Positions 32,609 through 44,383 of a stretch of 60,000 bases of DNA are shown here, in pieces. Every line of letters begins with the position of its first letter. The stretch's first letter is position 1. The stretch covers positions 159,608,247 through 159,668,246 of the forward strand of contig CM043943.1 in NCBI GenBank assembly GCA_014529385.2, written 5' to 3'. The DNA is from Adiantum capillus-veneris. Taxonomy: Eukaryota > Streptophyta > Polypodiopsida > Polypodiales > Pteridaceae. Both the position numbers and the translations under genes were made by a program. Under the pieces are notes generated by a model, which was not told where the DNA came from, did not search any database, and worked only from the letters and a program-made list of their open reading frames with translations.

Positions 32609-33310
32609 CTACTTTATTTTGGATTGGGAGTACAATAATATTCTACACTACTCTATATTATATATACTGTTGGGGACCTGTGCTACCATCATCATCTAGC
32701 GAGCTGAGGTTGCACCCTATTATGTTTACCCAAGGGCTGCCCACAAGCCAAATTGTTCAATGTGATAAATCCATCCCTCCAGGAAGGCAACTCAATGTCG
32801 AGGGAAAGGCATTGGGGCATATTGTCACTAGTGCAAGTTGTTGTTTGACGAGACTTTGGCTTCAGTCACACTCCTCATCCAGCTTTGTTGATAACCTATT
32901 TGAAAATTTGACGAGGCAAGCATTTCGGAATGATCTGCAGATAAACAGAAACATCTCTCATGACCGATTCAACGTAGAATACGGTGTCTGTAAGAGTTGG
33001 TTAATGTGACATAGCTCCAAGGAGATGCAACAGCATTGCAGCGGAAGTCAAGTAGTAAATCATGCAGGTGCAATTAGGAAGCGAGAGCTAATTATCCATC
33101 CGATATTGGGAAGAAGCAGGAGGCATGAGCAGCAGCTTCCACTACTATGATATGATTCTTGCAGCCGCCAATATCTCAACTGACTACAAGTAGTAGTACT
33201 AGCACCAATGTGCAACATTCTAAGAGCATAATAATTCATTGCTTATTAGATATGATGCTAATCATTGCACTGCAAAATTGCAAAAAACTTTCTTCTAAAA
33301 GATCTTCTCA
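32609..33310. other. unassigned sequence
   Basis: Open frames at 32584-33009 and 33159-33452 show no recognised motif; the second overlaps the LINE fragment in another frame. No gene called. Confidence 0.4.
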
Positions 33311-34200
33311 CAATCAATCCACCACAGAGCGTATGATAAGGCCTACAATAGAATTGAATGGGAGTTCATACTTCAAAGTCTATATGATATGGGTTTGGAC
33401 AGATTCTTTTTCACATTGTTTTTGGGAATGCATCAGCTTGAATTTCAGTTAATGGTACTCTTACAGATGTTATTCCATTGCATAAATCCATAAGACAAGG
33501 GTACCCACTTTCTCCTTTGCTCTATGCTATCTCATCTGATGCCTTGGATTGGCTTGTTAAGGATGTTATGCAGTAGGGAAAACTCATTGCCATAGACGCA
33601 CCTAGCTCTATGAAGCAAATGTGCCTCCAAAAGTTTGTTGATCATACCAATGCAATTGTGAGGAATGATGTGCATGCAATGAAGAATTTTAGGGCTTGTC
33701 TCACTGTCTGCAAGTGCCTCGATTATTAACCATGCTAAAATTCTGGTTTGATGGAACTCTCTTCTAAAATACCTTCTCACAAACAATCGGCCACATAGCG
33801 TGTGATAAGGCCTATGATAGAATTGAATGGGAGATCATACTTCAAAGTCTATATGATATGGGCTTGGACATATTCTTTTTCACATTATTTTTGGGAATGC
33901 ATCATCTAGAATTGTAGTTAACGGTACTCTTGCAGATGTTATTCCATTGCATAAATCCATAAGACAAGGGTGCCCACTTTCTCCTATGCTCTATGCTATC
34001 AAAAATGTTATGCATTAGGGAAAACTCACTGCGATAGACGTACCTGGATCTATGAAGCAAATGTGCCTCCAAAAGTTTGTTGATCATACCAATGCAATTG
34101 TGAGGAATGATGTACATGCAGTGGAGAATTTTAGGGCTTGCCTCATTGTCTTGCAAGTGGCTCAATTATTAACCATGCTAAAAGTCTGGTTTGATGGGGC
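33311..34200 (+). pseudogene. tandemly duplicated LINE reverse-transcriptase fragment
   Basis: Each copy contains AYD(K)AY(N/D)RIEWE, LQSLYDMGLD, VNGTLADVIPLHKSIRQGCPLSP and KFVDHTNAIV, which are RT motifs from DFxKAYD to the FADD box (here FVDH). The first copy spans about 33311-33770 and the second about 33781-34200. The second lacks about 27 bp (encoding a SDALDWLVK-type segment). Both have stops and frameshifts. It is distinct in sequence from the other two LINEs here. Confidence 0.85.
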
Positions 34201-34541
34201 TGTTTGCTTTGTCTAAGCCAGTCTTCACCAGAAGACTTAAACTGCTGTGTTGGGGAAAAAAACATGCTCATGCTGCCTGCTGATTGGTGTTTTAGGTCGA
34301 GTAATTATCTAGTTTATAATTTAGCTTCTTTTTTATGTGCCATATCCATATGACAGGCTAGTCATCAACATTGATGGAGACATGCTGTAAATATCCACTT
34401 TCTAGCAAGACAATTTAAATGATTGGAAGATCGAGACCAATTAAAATTGTTAGTGGAGGTCTAAATACTAAAATAGTTAATAGGAGTTTTGGTTATGACT
34501 TGAAAAGTAATGGTGCTCCAAGGGATCTCCGATCCTCTTGA

Positions 34542-34544
<3 letters not shown>
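34201..34544. other. unassigned sequence
   Basis: Nothing recognisable between the LINE fragment and the first of two GA arrays. Confidence 0.4.

Positions 34545-34607
<63 letters not shown>
34545..34607 (+). repeat. (GA)n microsatellite
   Basis: Pure GA array of about 63 bp, entered through GAGTAAGAGAG, which resembles the TGACTAAGAGAG junction at 31860. Confidence 0.98.
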
Positions 34608-34610
<3 letters not shown>

Positions 34611-34851
34611 TGTGAGGATAAGTTCACCAAAACCTTTTGTAGGAACAAATGGAAAAAAGAACATTGAATATCTTAACAATAATTTTTGGATTTTTATCGA
34701 GTTTTACACTAAAATCCTTCAATTTTAGCCAGTTTTCTTCAATGCCGCCCTCAAAACTAGCCCGTAATTTTTGATTTAGCCCTTAAAAATACACTTAAGG
34801 CCTAATTTCTAATGAAGTTTTTGCCAATGATAGTGATATTGTTTCTCATTT

Positions 34852-34852
<1 letters not shown>

Positions 34853-34945
<93 letters not shown>
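34853..34945 (+). repeat. (GA)n microsatellite
   Basis: Pure GA array of about 93 bp, the longest in the window. The Arg-Glu dipeptide frame across it is an artefact. Confidence 0.98.
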
Positions 34946-34948
<3 letters not shown>

Positions 34949-36300
34949 AAGCATCTTCTCTCACTTAGCATTGTTCTTTCTGATGGATAGCACCTTATCT
35001 CGAGCAGACACAAGCTCAAAACAGACTGAATTTGTTGCAAACAAATTAGTATGTAAAGTCACTGCAGCGACCTTTCCTCTTGTCAAAACTATCATTCCAT
35101 ATTTGAAGAAGGCTCTAGTACCACCTTTTAGGGTATGGCATGGATTTGATCTTCATAGATTGGAGCCAAATTTGCCTCTTATAATTGGTGGTGGCATGAA
35201 TATTCCACATGACCAAAGATGTAAAGCATATTTCGACAATGATGTGCCCATTGTCTGGTGGATGCTATGGCCTTCCTGACATTTTCCATATTTTTTCAAA
35301 CAATGATTCAAAGTGGAAAGGAGAATCATCTTTAATCTTTCTGAAAGAAGTTGTTCAATTGAAGCTTTGAAGTTGTCACATTGTATGGTAAAAAGATCCT
35401 CAATAAATTTTTTTGTTTCCAACTAACTTTTTTCAATTATGATGACGTCTTTCTAGAAAATTTTAGGCATAGAACTCTATTAATTTTGATTGCTATTTTT
35501 GTAAATTGATTAAAAAGGGCATATATTGGTCAATCAAAGAAAAACATAATTTCATTGTAACAAAAGAAGTCTTTCATGATTAATGGTGTTTGTCGAACAT
35601 GTGTCATGTAAAAAGGGTGCCCTTGTATGAAGATCACAACCTTGTAGTATGGGCAAGGCAAGACGACATGGAAGGGATGATTGGTGTATAAATGAACTAA
35701 TGAGGTGTAATAAATTGCTATCAAATTGATGTGGCTAAGAGGAGGAAGGATGCACATGCTCTCAAGTAAAATGACAATCAAGAACCAAAGTATTAGATAA
35801 GGGAGCACTTACCTTACAAAAAGAAACATAGGATGACTTAAGCATTTAGTAAAGGTCTAGAGATCTAATTAGTTTATCAATCTTACTTCATGCTCAAACA
35901 TGTGAAGCCCAAGCAAAAAAAATCCAAGACAAAGAAGAGTAGACTCAGAGGAGATTACAGTAAGATAAATAGAGATTGAGCCAGAAGATAATATTTTCAA
36001 ATATTGTATTACTTTTTTTAAAAGTAAACTTTGATCTTTTGGAATTTAGGAGGTAGTCTATCCATTGAAAACTCTTTTTGTTGTAGTGCATCAATATATA
36101 ACGAACAATAAATATTTTATTGATGATAAAATTTACTATATAGCGTACAAACACTTGCTCGGGTTTGTCTTTGCTCGGAAAAACTCGCTCGATCCGTGGT
36201 AAGACTCATGCCAAACCAAGAAAACTAACGGCCATGAAGATCATCTATATCTTCAAGATGAAAGATAAGGGATCATCAGACCTACCAACTTACCTATTTA
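34946..36300. other. unassigned AT-rich sequence upstream of Gypsy-2
   Basis: No gene or LTR recognised. The 5' LTR of Gypsy-2 should lie here or just right of it, but no match to sequence downstream of 44.6 kb was found by eye. Confidence 0.4.
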
Positions 36301-36326
36301 GGGATTGTTAAAACAACAATTTTGTT

Positions 36327-37988
36327 ATGATGACTCCTGAGGAGGTAGAACAAACCAAATACCAAGGGTATTCCATAAGGGATTGGATATTGGGACAAGG
36401 ACCAGAAACAATTCCAAGAGATGAACACCATGAGAGATCATCTGAGAGTAATGTTAAGAAACCAAAAACCACCTCATCACGTAGAAAACCGGGTGACACT
36501 AAGGCCAATCCAGGGCTACATGAGTCACTATTTCCAACAGACTGGTTTGAAGGACTCGGAACAGGACCAATTGCCAGAAGACCGGGAGTTGAACCAAATA
36601 GACGCATCAGACCAACTGATTTTCAGAAATGGGTCAGAAAATACAGTGGTTCAGGGGATCCATATGACCACTTAGCAAGATTTAAGCAAGTGCTAAGAGC
36701 AAAACGTATATTCGATTTCCATACTCAATTCAAGGGGTTTGGAATGACATTAGAAGTAAAAGCATTGACATGGTTCCAAAACATTCCACCAAGGTCAATC
36801 ATGGACTTGAACACATTAGCTCAAGGATTTGTAGCTGCTTGTTCCAAAACGAGGATCCTACAGCTTTAAACAGAAACATGGTGAGTCTGTTAGGGATTGT
36901 GCAACTTGGATGAAACAATACATTGCCAGACGCCCAGGGCTAGAGATACTTGCAGAAGAACGGCTTGTATCCTTGTTCCTAGAGGGACTGTTAAACAAAG
37001 AACTTCATGCTATACTCATAGTAAAAAGCATATAACCCTAGAAGAGTGTGTGTCAGATACTATTGAATTAGGAGACAATTGTGATATTTTTAATGAAGAT
37101 GATGTCCCTAAGGATAACCAAAGCAAGAAAACAACATCCACTAAACCAGCATAAGTGGGAACGGCTGTTGCAGCACCACTTTCAGTCATAGAAGATATGC
37201 TCAAAAGGATGAACGACATGATGAACAACATGCAAAAAGCACCTATGAGGGGACCACGACAAGGGATAACTCAACAAGGACAACCAATTAGGCCACAAAA
37301 ATGGTGTGCAATTGAGGGTAACTGGACCAACCATGAGACCCACAAGTGGTACTTCACACCAAAGTATGATGGGAATGTTCAGTATGTGCCCATGAGGCCA
37401 CAAGGACAACCCATGTACATATATAAGCCTAATATAGCCCAAGCTCAAAGACCACCAATGGGTATGGAAAGACCTCAACCTGTCTTGGGACAACAACCTC
37501 TGTACCCAGAACATAATGCAGTGCCTGTAAAGTATATGCATTGTGAAGGAGTCATAGATGAACAAGCATTAGTGCCTGTTACACCCTATGTGGAGCCTAG
37601 TCCATCTACAGTAATGCTAGAAGGAGATTGGTATAATTCACATCCACCACCCATGGAAGAAACCGTGACTTATACTCCACCAGAGATTGCACCAATGTAT
37701 TATGTAGCTAATCAAGGTGTCAGACCTCCGATGGTAAGACCCATGATTAAGCCAAGAATGGGAAACTGTCACAACTGTGGTGCAGATGACCATTGGAAAA
37801 ATGAATGTCCAGAGCCTGACAAAAACCTCAAGCCAGTTGAAGCCTATTGCATACAATGTTGCAAAAAGGGAGGAAACTTTCCTGAAGATTGTCCTAAAAA
37901 TCCTTTAAACAAGGGTAAAACAGTAGTGAACGTAGTCCAAGTGATACCTAGTAGCTCATTAGAGAGTCAACTGATTGTATTAAGGTAA
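36327..37988 (+). pseudogene. Gypsy-2 gag with CCHC zinc knuckles
   Basis: The capsid part includes FQKWVRKYSGSGDPYDHLARF and FGMTLEVKALTWFQNI. Between about 36870 and 37020 the gag-like sequence (KHGESVRDCATWMKQYIARR) is in a different frame, and 37025-37154 returns to the first, so two frameshifts nearly cancel. A Pro/Gln/Met-rich linker follows (37155-37720). The knuckle CHNCGADDHWKNEC is a perfect C-x2-C-x4-H-x4-C; the next, CIQCCKKGGNFPEDC, has Gly where His is expected. Stops at 36867 and 37152. Confidence 0.88.
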
Positions 37989-38095
37989 TCACTCAAGCCC
38001 AGGCAAAGAAGAAGAAACACAACTCCTCTGATGATTCAAAAAATACGAAAGTTTCCTCTCAAAGGGTCAAAAGAAGCAGAAGCAAAAGATATGGG

Positions 38096-38640
38096 ATGAG
38101 AAAACAAAAACAACTAGTTGAAATTGAGGAGAAAGCAAAAAAGCTATTCCAGGAAAAGTTGAAAGAAACTGGAAGTGAAATCAAGGAAACAACCATAAAG
38201 TCTGGAGGATCCATCCTGGTTGATAAAATTTTTGAGCCTATTAATGCCGCCTTGGACGCCTACCAAGTAGGAGTTAAAGCAGGCCAAAACATGGAAAACA
38301 AAGGGAAAAACTATCCTTCTCCAAACATGGAAGAAGCTAAGCTTGAAGCTTATCAAAATTTGGTAAGAATCATATAAGAAATGCTAGAAAAACAATAACC
38401 CAAGCTTGAAAGTATCACAAAACCTGAGGAGCTTGTGGTAAGAGACACTAAAGAAAAACCAAAGTGATGGCAGAACCCCACTTTGAAACAAAAGAACCAG
38501 AACTTATAGTTCCGGACAACGAAGATGCCTTAGACGGAATTCCATTCATAGAGGAAGACTGGCCAGGACACTCATGGGAAAAATTTAGAGAGATAAATAA
38601 TGGGAGCCTAACTCTAAAGTCAGCTCCAATAGAGGAAGTT
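38096..38640 (+). pseudogene. Gypsy-2 spacer between gag and protease
   Basis: A Lys/Glu-rich, probably helical segment of 93 codons (KQKQLVEIEEKAKKLFQEKL) ends at 38377, with an acidic stretch after it in broken frames. No family recognised; it occupies the usual gag-pro linker position. Confidence 0.5.
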
Positions 38641-38922
38641 TGATTGGATAACCTACCTTCTCATATGAACATGGATGTACAATCCTTGTACGGGGATTTT
38701 GGACCTGAAGCTTCAGGAATGTCGAAGCTATTGATCTTGAAAACATTACCTTCTTACTTGGGAGATAACAAAGATGAATCTATAGTGTGTAAGACCACTC
38801 AAGTAAAAAGAGTTGAACAGACCCTAGAAGTAGACAACATTCATTCAATCATGTCTACACCCATCCAATGCACTCTTACCTTGGGAAAACTGTTAAAACT
38901 CAGACCATATTTATAGAATGAT

Positions 38923-39564
38923 ATGCAGAAAAGCCTAGAGAAGGTGGGGATAACGGGGTTAATCTCAAAAAATTTGGGAAAACTGAAAAACAAAATGGAC
39001 AACAAAGAGATTCGATCTGTTCCCATGAACAAAGTCGGAGAATATTACGAAGGGGAAGAAGGAAACACCACCCTCCCTGTGAAATATAATGACATTGAAA
39101 CCATGGCAATATTGGATAGTGGAGTCACGAAAGCAGTGTGGGAATCCTGGGGACAACCAGCCATTAGACAAACTCGAATGAAATTGCAATTGGCTGATGA
39201 ACACATTGAGAGACCATTAGGGCTGCTTGAAAAGGTGATAGTCAAATCCTGTGGAATTGAATATCAACACACTTTTGCCATTGTAGACTTTGGGAAAAAA
39301 ATCAATTATGAAATCATATTGGGAAAACCCTTCATGCGACAAGTAAAGCTTATCCAAGATTGGGGAAACAATTATCTGTACTTGAAGCAAGTGGGATCTA
39401 TAACAAGAGTAAATCTAAAAGATCACACTTATAGAGATGTCTTGAAAACACCCATACAAGAGTTTGATTTAGTCTCTTCGGCTGAAACTAAGTCTCCATC
39501 CTGGTTAAACAAAGACACTCCTATTTGGATGTGTGGAGCTTCAGAAAATGGGATCTTAAAATGA
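38923..39564 (+). pseudogene. Gypsy-2 retropepsin 1
   Basis: Active-site strand reads METMAILDSG-like (AILDSGVTKAVWESWG), the D-S-G of retroviral-type proteases, but the residues after DSG are shortened relative to the usual DSGAGVNxI pattern, so a small deletion is likely. The distal motif YEIILGKPFMRQVKLIQDW is intact. 213 codons are open. It sits upstream of RT, the normal place. Confidence 0.85.
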
Positions 39565-39630
39565 GAAGAATTTATTCTAGAAAGGGACTGCACAAACAAA
39601 GCCTATGTATCTGAAGCCTTTCTAGAGTAT

Positions 39631-40600
39631 TTGTTTGAGCCAGTTGAGTGGACTCAAATTTTAGCGACCATGGATGTATGTGTGAATACGTCTTTGCCTA
39701 CTCAATTTTGCAATGAGGATGGCTACGACATAATTCCCATCCAAATGATTTTAATCCTACACATTGAAGACAAAGATGAGGAGCCCAAGGACTTGATGAA
39801 AGCTCAACAAGTCTTTTCAGACCTCTATTACGATGCAACAAATGAGTTAGATGAACACTCAACTACCTCAGAAGGTTCGGGGTCAAAAAAAGAACATATG
39901 AGAGCTAAGCTACTCCTGAAAGGAAGGGAGGAAAAGTTTTTTGACTTTCCCAACCAAAAATCAAGAAGACAAAAATGGTATAGATGAAAAAGAGACACCA
40001 GAAACATGAAAACATGACCTATGCCATCAGTCTCCAGTAGAACACAATTCCTGATGCAGATAGATGCAAATGATTGTGTCAAGGACAAAATCAATGGCAG
40101 ATATCCTTCAAACAAAAATTCAGAAATGTTTAAAACATTGAGAAAATCAAGGAAGGATACTCCAGCAAACCCACAAGATAAGAAACCACCCATGACCCGA
40201 GTCGAGCGGAAAAAGAAATATCAAGAGTTGAAAAAAGCTCTAAAGGAGATATATACCACCGAAATGGAAACCACGAAGAGGATGGTAAGGATGTAATGAG
40301 TGTTCCATCCCATTACAAAAAGTATACTCTCCAAGATCAAAAACTCATAGTCGAACAACTTGTTAGGGAACTACGAAAACAGGGCGAGTCCTACGACGGG
40401 CCTGAAAACGCTAAAAATATAAACCTGGCTGAACCAGGAGAAGAACCCAAACCTACTTACATTGTGAATGACCTAACAGAAGAAGAAGAAGAGATCTTGC
40501 TAAGTTTGTTAAAGGAATACCAAGATATCTTCGCTTGGTCTTACAAGGATCTCAAGGGTGTGATCCAGAAATCTGTCAACATACCATACCCATGAGAGAT
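39631..40600 (+). pseudogene. Gypsy-2 linker between protease and RT
   Basis: Three frames (39631-39987, 40021-40296, 40296-40595) give Lys/Glu-rich sequence ending in EILLSLLKEYQDIFAWSYKD, the conserved lead-in to plant Gypsy RT. The ATG at 40296 overlaps the preceding stop. The role of the long linker is unknown. Confidence 0.65.
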
Positions 40601-41250
40601 GATGCAAAACCAAGTAGACAAAGGCCATACACGTATAATGAAACATTTTCCAGAAAAATAAAAGAAGGGATTGAAAAACTAAAGGAAGCCGAATTCATTT
40701 ACGAAATTGAACACACAGATTGGGTGTCTCCAATTGTGGTAGTACCCAAGAAAAATGGAAAATTACGAGTGTGTGTTAATCTCAAAAAGGTGAATGCAGC
40801 TAACATTAGAGACAACTTTCCTCTTCCAATCACTAAGCATGTTTTAGAGTGAGTTGCAAAAATATAAGCTTACAACTTCTTAGATGGTTTTTTGGGATAC
40901 AATTACCTTTTGGTCGATCCAAAAGGTCAGCATAAAACTGCTTTTGCAACAGAATGGGGTATTTTTGCCTATCGGGTTATGCCGTTTGGGTTAACTAATG
41001 CTCCAGTCACATTTCAAAGGTTGATGAGGCATACTTTTAAAGAATATCTTAGGAAATTCTTAGAAGTATATATGGATGATCTATGCATACATTCATCAAT
41101 CCGGGCTGGTCATTTTGAGGATTCGAGAAAAGTGCACATTCATGGGTAGACAAGGAAAAATTCTTGGACATATGGTGTCTTAAAATGGCATAGCTACTGA
41201 TATTGAAAAAATTCATGTCATTGCTGATTTTCCTAGACCAACAACAATCA
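40600..41250 (+). pseudogene. Gypsy-2 reverse transcriptase
   Basis: Motifs: WVSPIVVVPKKNGKLRVCVN, LKKVNAANIRDNFPLP, NFLDGFLGYN, KTAFATEWGIFAYRVMPFGL, NAPVTFQRLM, then VYMDDL (about 41066-41083) with both catalytic Asp present. A TGA near 40850 and a frameshift at about 41100-41150 break it. Confidence 0.92.
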
Positions 41251-41259
41251 AGGGGGTAC

Positions 41260-41730
41260 AAGCCTTCATGGGGCATTGTGGATATTACCGACGGTTCATC
41301 TACATGTATGCTATAATTGCAAAACCCATGTATAGCTTGATCAAACACTTTGAGTGGACCGAGGTATGTGAAGAATCCTTCATGAAGCTTAAGCAAGCTC
41401 TCACCTCAGCTCCAATATTGAAAGCACCTCAGGAAGGATTAGGAATGATCTATGCAGTTAAAAAGTATAGACATTACCTATTATCCGATAAGTTTGTGTT
41501 CTTTGTAGACCACCAAGCCTTGTTGTATTTGGTCAACAAGCCATGCAACACAGGAAGAATAGTGAGATGGTTCATCATTCTTCGAGAATTTAATTTCACT
41601 GTAGTTGTAAAAAAGCGCACTACACATCAACGAGCAGATCATTTGTAAGGGATTGTTTCAGGAGAATCACCTAAAGGGGTAGACGATGATCTACCAGATG
41701 CCTATATGTTCTCCATGGAGATGATACCTC
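41260..41730 (+). pseudogene. Gypsy-2 RNase H region
   Basis: Starts with the connection motif GHCGYYRRFIYMYA and FEWTEVCEESFMKLKQAL. The RNase H core is shortened: from LKAPQEGLGMIYAVKKYRHY directly to FVFFVDHQALLYLVNKP, so the first catalytic strand (usually FYVDAS-like) appears deleted. HQRADHL closes it with a stop at 41646. Confidence 0.8.
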
Positions 41731-42434
41731 GATGTTCAAAAAACTTGGTGTCATTAATGACTACTGTCAAGTGGATTCACAAATATCACTTTCTATTACG
41801 ATCGGATTAATCGAGCAATCGGATATGTATCAATTACTAGCTGGGAGGCTATACAAAAGAAATATGGAATATTGCTCTTATGCATTAATCCTAAAGAAAA
41901 AGAACAGTACCTAAGTCAAGCACATGCTACCATAGTAGGACTTCACTTTGCGGAAGACCAAACTATGCACAAATCTTGAGACTTGGACTATTTTGGCCGA
42001 CTATGAGGAGTGATGTTCGATCTTTTGTAAAGGATTGTCCTCAATGTCAAAAACAAACACCCATACCTCAAATAACATTTTTCAAATGTCACCTATTCCT
42101 AAGTGGAGTAACTATCTGTTTACTTACTTATCAAGCCGAACATTTCCTGAGGATATGAATAACACTGTCAAAGAGCAATTGAAACTAAAGCAAGAGACTA
42201 TGCTCTTATTGGGAACCAATTGTATCGGCGGGGTAAGATCAACATTTGCGTCTTTGTGCAAACGGAGATGAGTATATTCCGATTATAGAACAAGCACATG
42301 CTGGATTAGCTGGAGGTCACTTTTCTAGTGAGACCATCGCAAGAGCAATCTTGATGGCAGGCATATAGTGGCCAACAATTTTTGCAGATGCCAAAGAATA
42401 TGTTCGAAGGTGTAATGCTTGTCAACGAGCAAAA
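41731..42434 (+). pseudogene. Gypsy-2 tandem duplicated integrase zinc-binding (HHCC) module
   Basis: Module 1: LLAGRLYKR, then QAHATIVGLH (about 41920), a one-base shift near 41976, then LFWPTMRSDVRSFVKD and CPQCQK (about 42025-42050). Module 2: NQLYRRGK-type lead-in (about 42215), QAHAGLAGGHFSSETIAR (about 42290-42340), then WPTIFADAKEYVRRCNACQR (about 42368-42430) with one stop. Each has the H-x6-H and C-x2-C pattern of Pfam integrase_H2C2. The linker starts MSPIPKWSNYLFTYLSSR. Only module 2 leads into the catalytic core. Confidence 0.8.
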
Positions 42435-43490
42435 ATGCCAACACGTGTAGATAGCATGCCCTTAAGACCAATGATGGGATCCAGAGCTTTTGCAAAATGG
42501 GGTATAGATTTTTTTGGGCCAATACAACCACTTGGTTATAGAACCCAAGCTCAATATATCATTGTAGCTACGGATTATTTGACCAAGTGGGTCGAGGCTA
42601 AAGCCAGAACCACTGTTGCATTCTTATATGAGTATGTATTCACGAGATATGGACTGCCAATAGAAATTGTCAGTGATCGGGGAACTCATTTCCTCAATGA
42701 GGTAATCGAGTATTTGCTTAATGAGTTTATGGTCATCCATAACAAATCAGCTCCCTATCACCCACAAGCAAACGAACAAGCTGAGCATACGAACAAAATT
42801 CTTAGCCCGGTGTTGACTAAAGTGGTTAGTTTAGGAAGGGCAAACTGGGAAATGAATCTCCATGCTGCTCTATGCTTATCAAGTTTCATTCAGAATGGCT
42901 TTAAATGCTACACCCTTTAACCTTGTTTATGGTCTTGATGCCATACTATCAATAGAATTTCTATTGTTGACATCAAGGGTAGCACAGAATCTTAAGTGGA
43001 CTGGACATGAGTTGTCAGAAAGACCTAAAGATTTGGAAAAGGTAGATGAGCAAAGGCTAACTATTGTAGCTCACATCTCTGCACAAAAGCAAAAGCAAAA
43101 ACAGTTTTTTGATTCCCACTTAATCACAAAAATCTTCAAGAAAGGGGACTTAGTTTTAGTCTATTCCTTAAGCAACACATTCCCAAGTTTAAGAAAATGG
43201 GAAACAGACCGTTTATCATTGAAGATGTATCTCCAAGTGGAGCAGTAAAATTGTCCACCCTTGATGGTGAACCAATGGCTAATTGGATTAGTGGATGTCG
43301 TCTAAAGAAATACAATTTTTTGCTAACCAATGAATTGCTAGAAAGAATGCATGCAGCCAAGCAAAGGAAGATTAAAAGACATCAGGTTATTGATGAAGCC
43401 CAAGAGGAAGCTCGGCTTCAGGTACTCAAACGGAAAGCTATTCTCAAGAATCAACAGATACCGATCCCATCAACACTATGGAAATAGATG
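42435..43490 (+). pseudogene. Gypsy-2 integrase core and C-terminal domain
   Basis: Core motifs: FAKWGIDFFGPIQPL (first Asp), EIVSDRGTHFLNEV (second Asp), YHPQANEQAEHTNKIL (Glu present, though the preceding Gly is Glu). A frameshift near 42885 leads to ATPFNLVYGLDAILSIEF. The C-terminal KKGDLVLVYSL and then, in a further frame from about 43197, PFIIEDVSPSGAVKLSTLDG form the GPF-type module. It ends in a Lys/Arg-rich helix. A final frameshift near 43450 joins it to the second protease. Confidence 0.88.
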
Positions 43491-44383
43491 GCCGACAATG
43501 GGAATTACCTAAAGATGCAGTTTCAACAAATGATGACTAGTTAGACGGAATGGACCTGCGCATCAAAGTACATCTCAACAATCATAGCACCAATGCTTTG
43601 GTTGACACATGAGCTAGAGTAAATGCAATCAGTTATTCCATGTACAAGAAGGCAACAAGTCAAGCATTGACAAAAGGAATAGCGATAATCAAAGGATGCA
43701 ACAAGAACCCAACCCCAACATTGGGAGTAGTCAACTTGAACGTGATAGTAGATGGATGTTCATCTCCTCATCAGTTTGTATGCTTACCAGATGAACACAT
43801 GAATGAGACGATGATTCTTGGAATTCCCTGGATACGGACATACAAAGCAGTACCAGATTGGGATACAAATCATCTAAAGTTATCACCTAAAGGCGAGCAA
43901 CTCATTGTTCCAATTGCACCGAGCAAGGAGGAATGGAAAGGAAGCAACCATCATACCAAACCACAAAGTAGTCAATCTTCTCCATCCCCTCGACAAGAAA
44001 ATTCTACAAGTATCATGCAAGGAATCAGGCAAATTTGGGTACCAAAATCACAGCTTAAGGATAAGCCAATTTAGATCTGGGTGCCTAAAACTTCATCGAC
44101 AAAACAAAAGAAGGTTCCAAGGGTTAAAACACAGAGACGAGCATCTCCGAACAAGGAACATAACATGAAAGTGTCTTGTAAGAAAAAGGAGCACTTATCT
44201 TCTCCACAAACCGTAAAACCAATCAAGCCATGGAGAGTTAAGTCTCAGAAGACTCCACCACACCATACAACACCAAGCAGATCAAGCTACCACTGGCGAG
44301 AAAAAGCTCGACAACAGCCAAAAGTACTACCAACATCGCAAGCAATCAGCGTGCTGAAGCATCCTAATGGTACAATCAAATAG
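43490..44383 (+). pseudogene. Gypsy-2 second retropepsin-like domain with basic tail
   Basis: Frame 43550-44383 reads MDLRIKVHLNNHSTNALVDT, a TGA, then ARVNAISYSMYKK. The stop sits exactly where Gly of D-T-G-A is expected, so a GGA to TGA change is likely. Further on, PHQFVCLPDEHMNETMILGI then PWIRTYKAVPDWDTNHL give the ILGxPW and DW pattern of retropepsin C-terminal halves. The tail (43910-44383) is Lys/Ser/Pro-rich and has IWVPK twice, separated by a stop. Read backwards, the same frame contains INTMEIDGRQWELPKDA upstream, continuing from the integrase, so it probably belonged to the same polyprotein. Confidence 0.78.

Noticed and set aside
36897-37024. First half of the 36897-37154 frame as gag
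   Set aside because: The gag-like reading (ESVRDCATW) is in another frame in this interval, so this part is a shadow between two frameshifts.
37182-37565. Minus-strand ORF opposite Gypsy-2 gag linker
   Set aside because: Antisense shadow of the Pro/Gln-rich gag segment.
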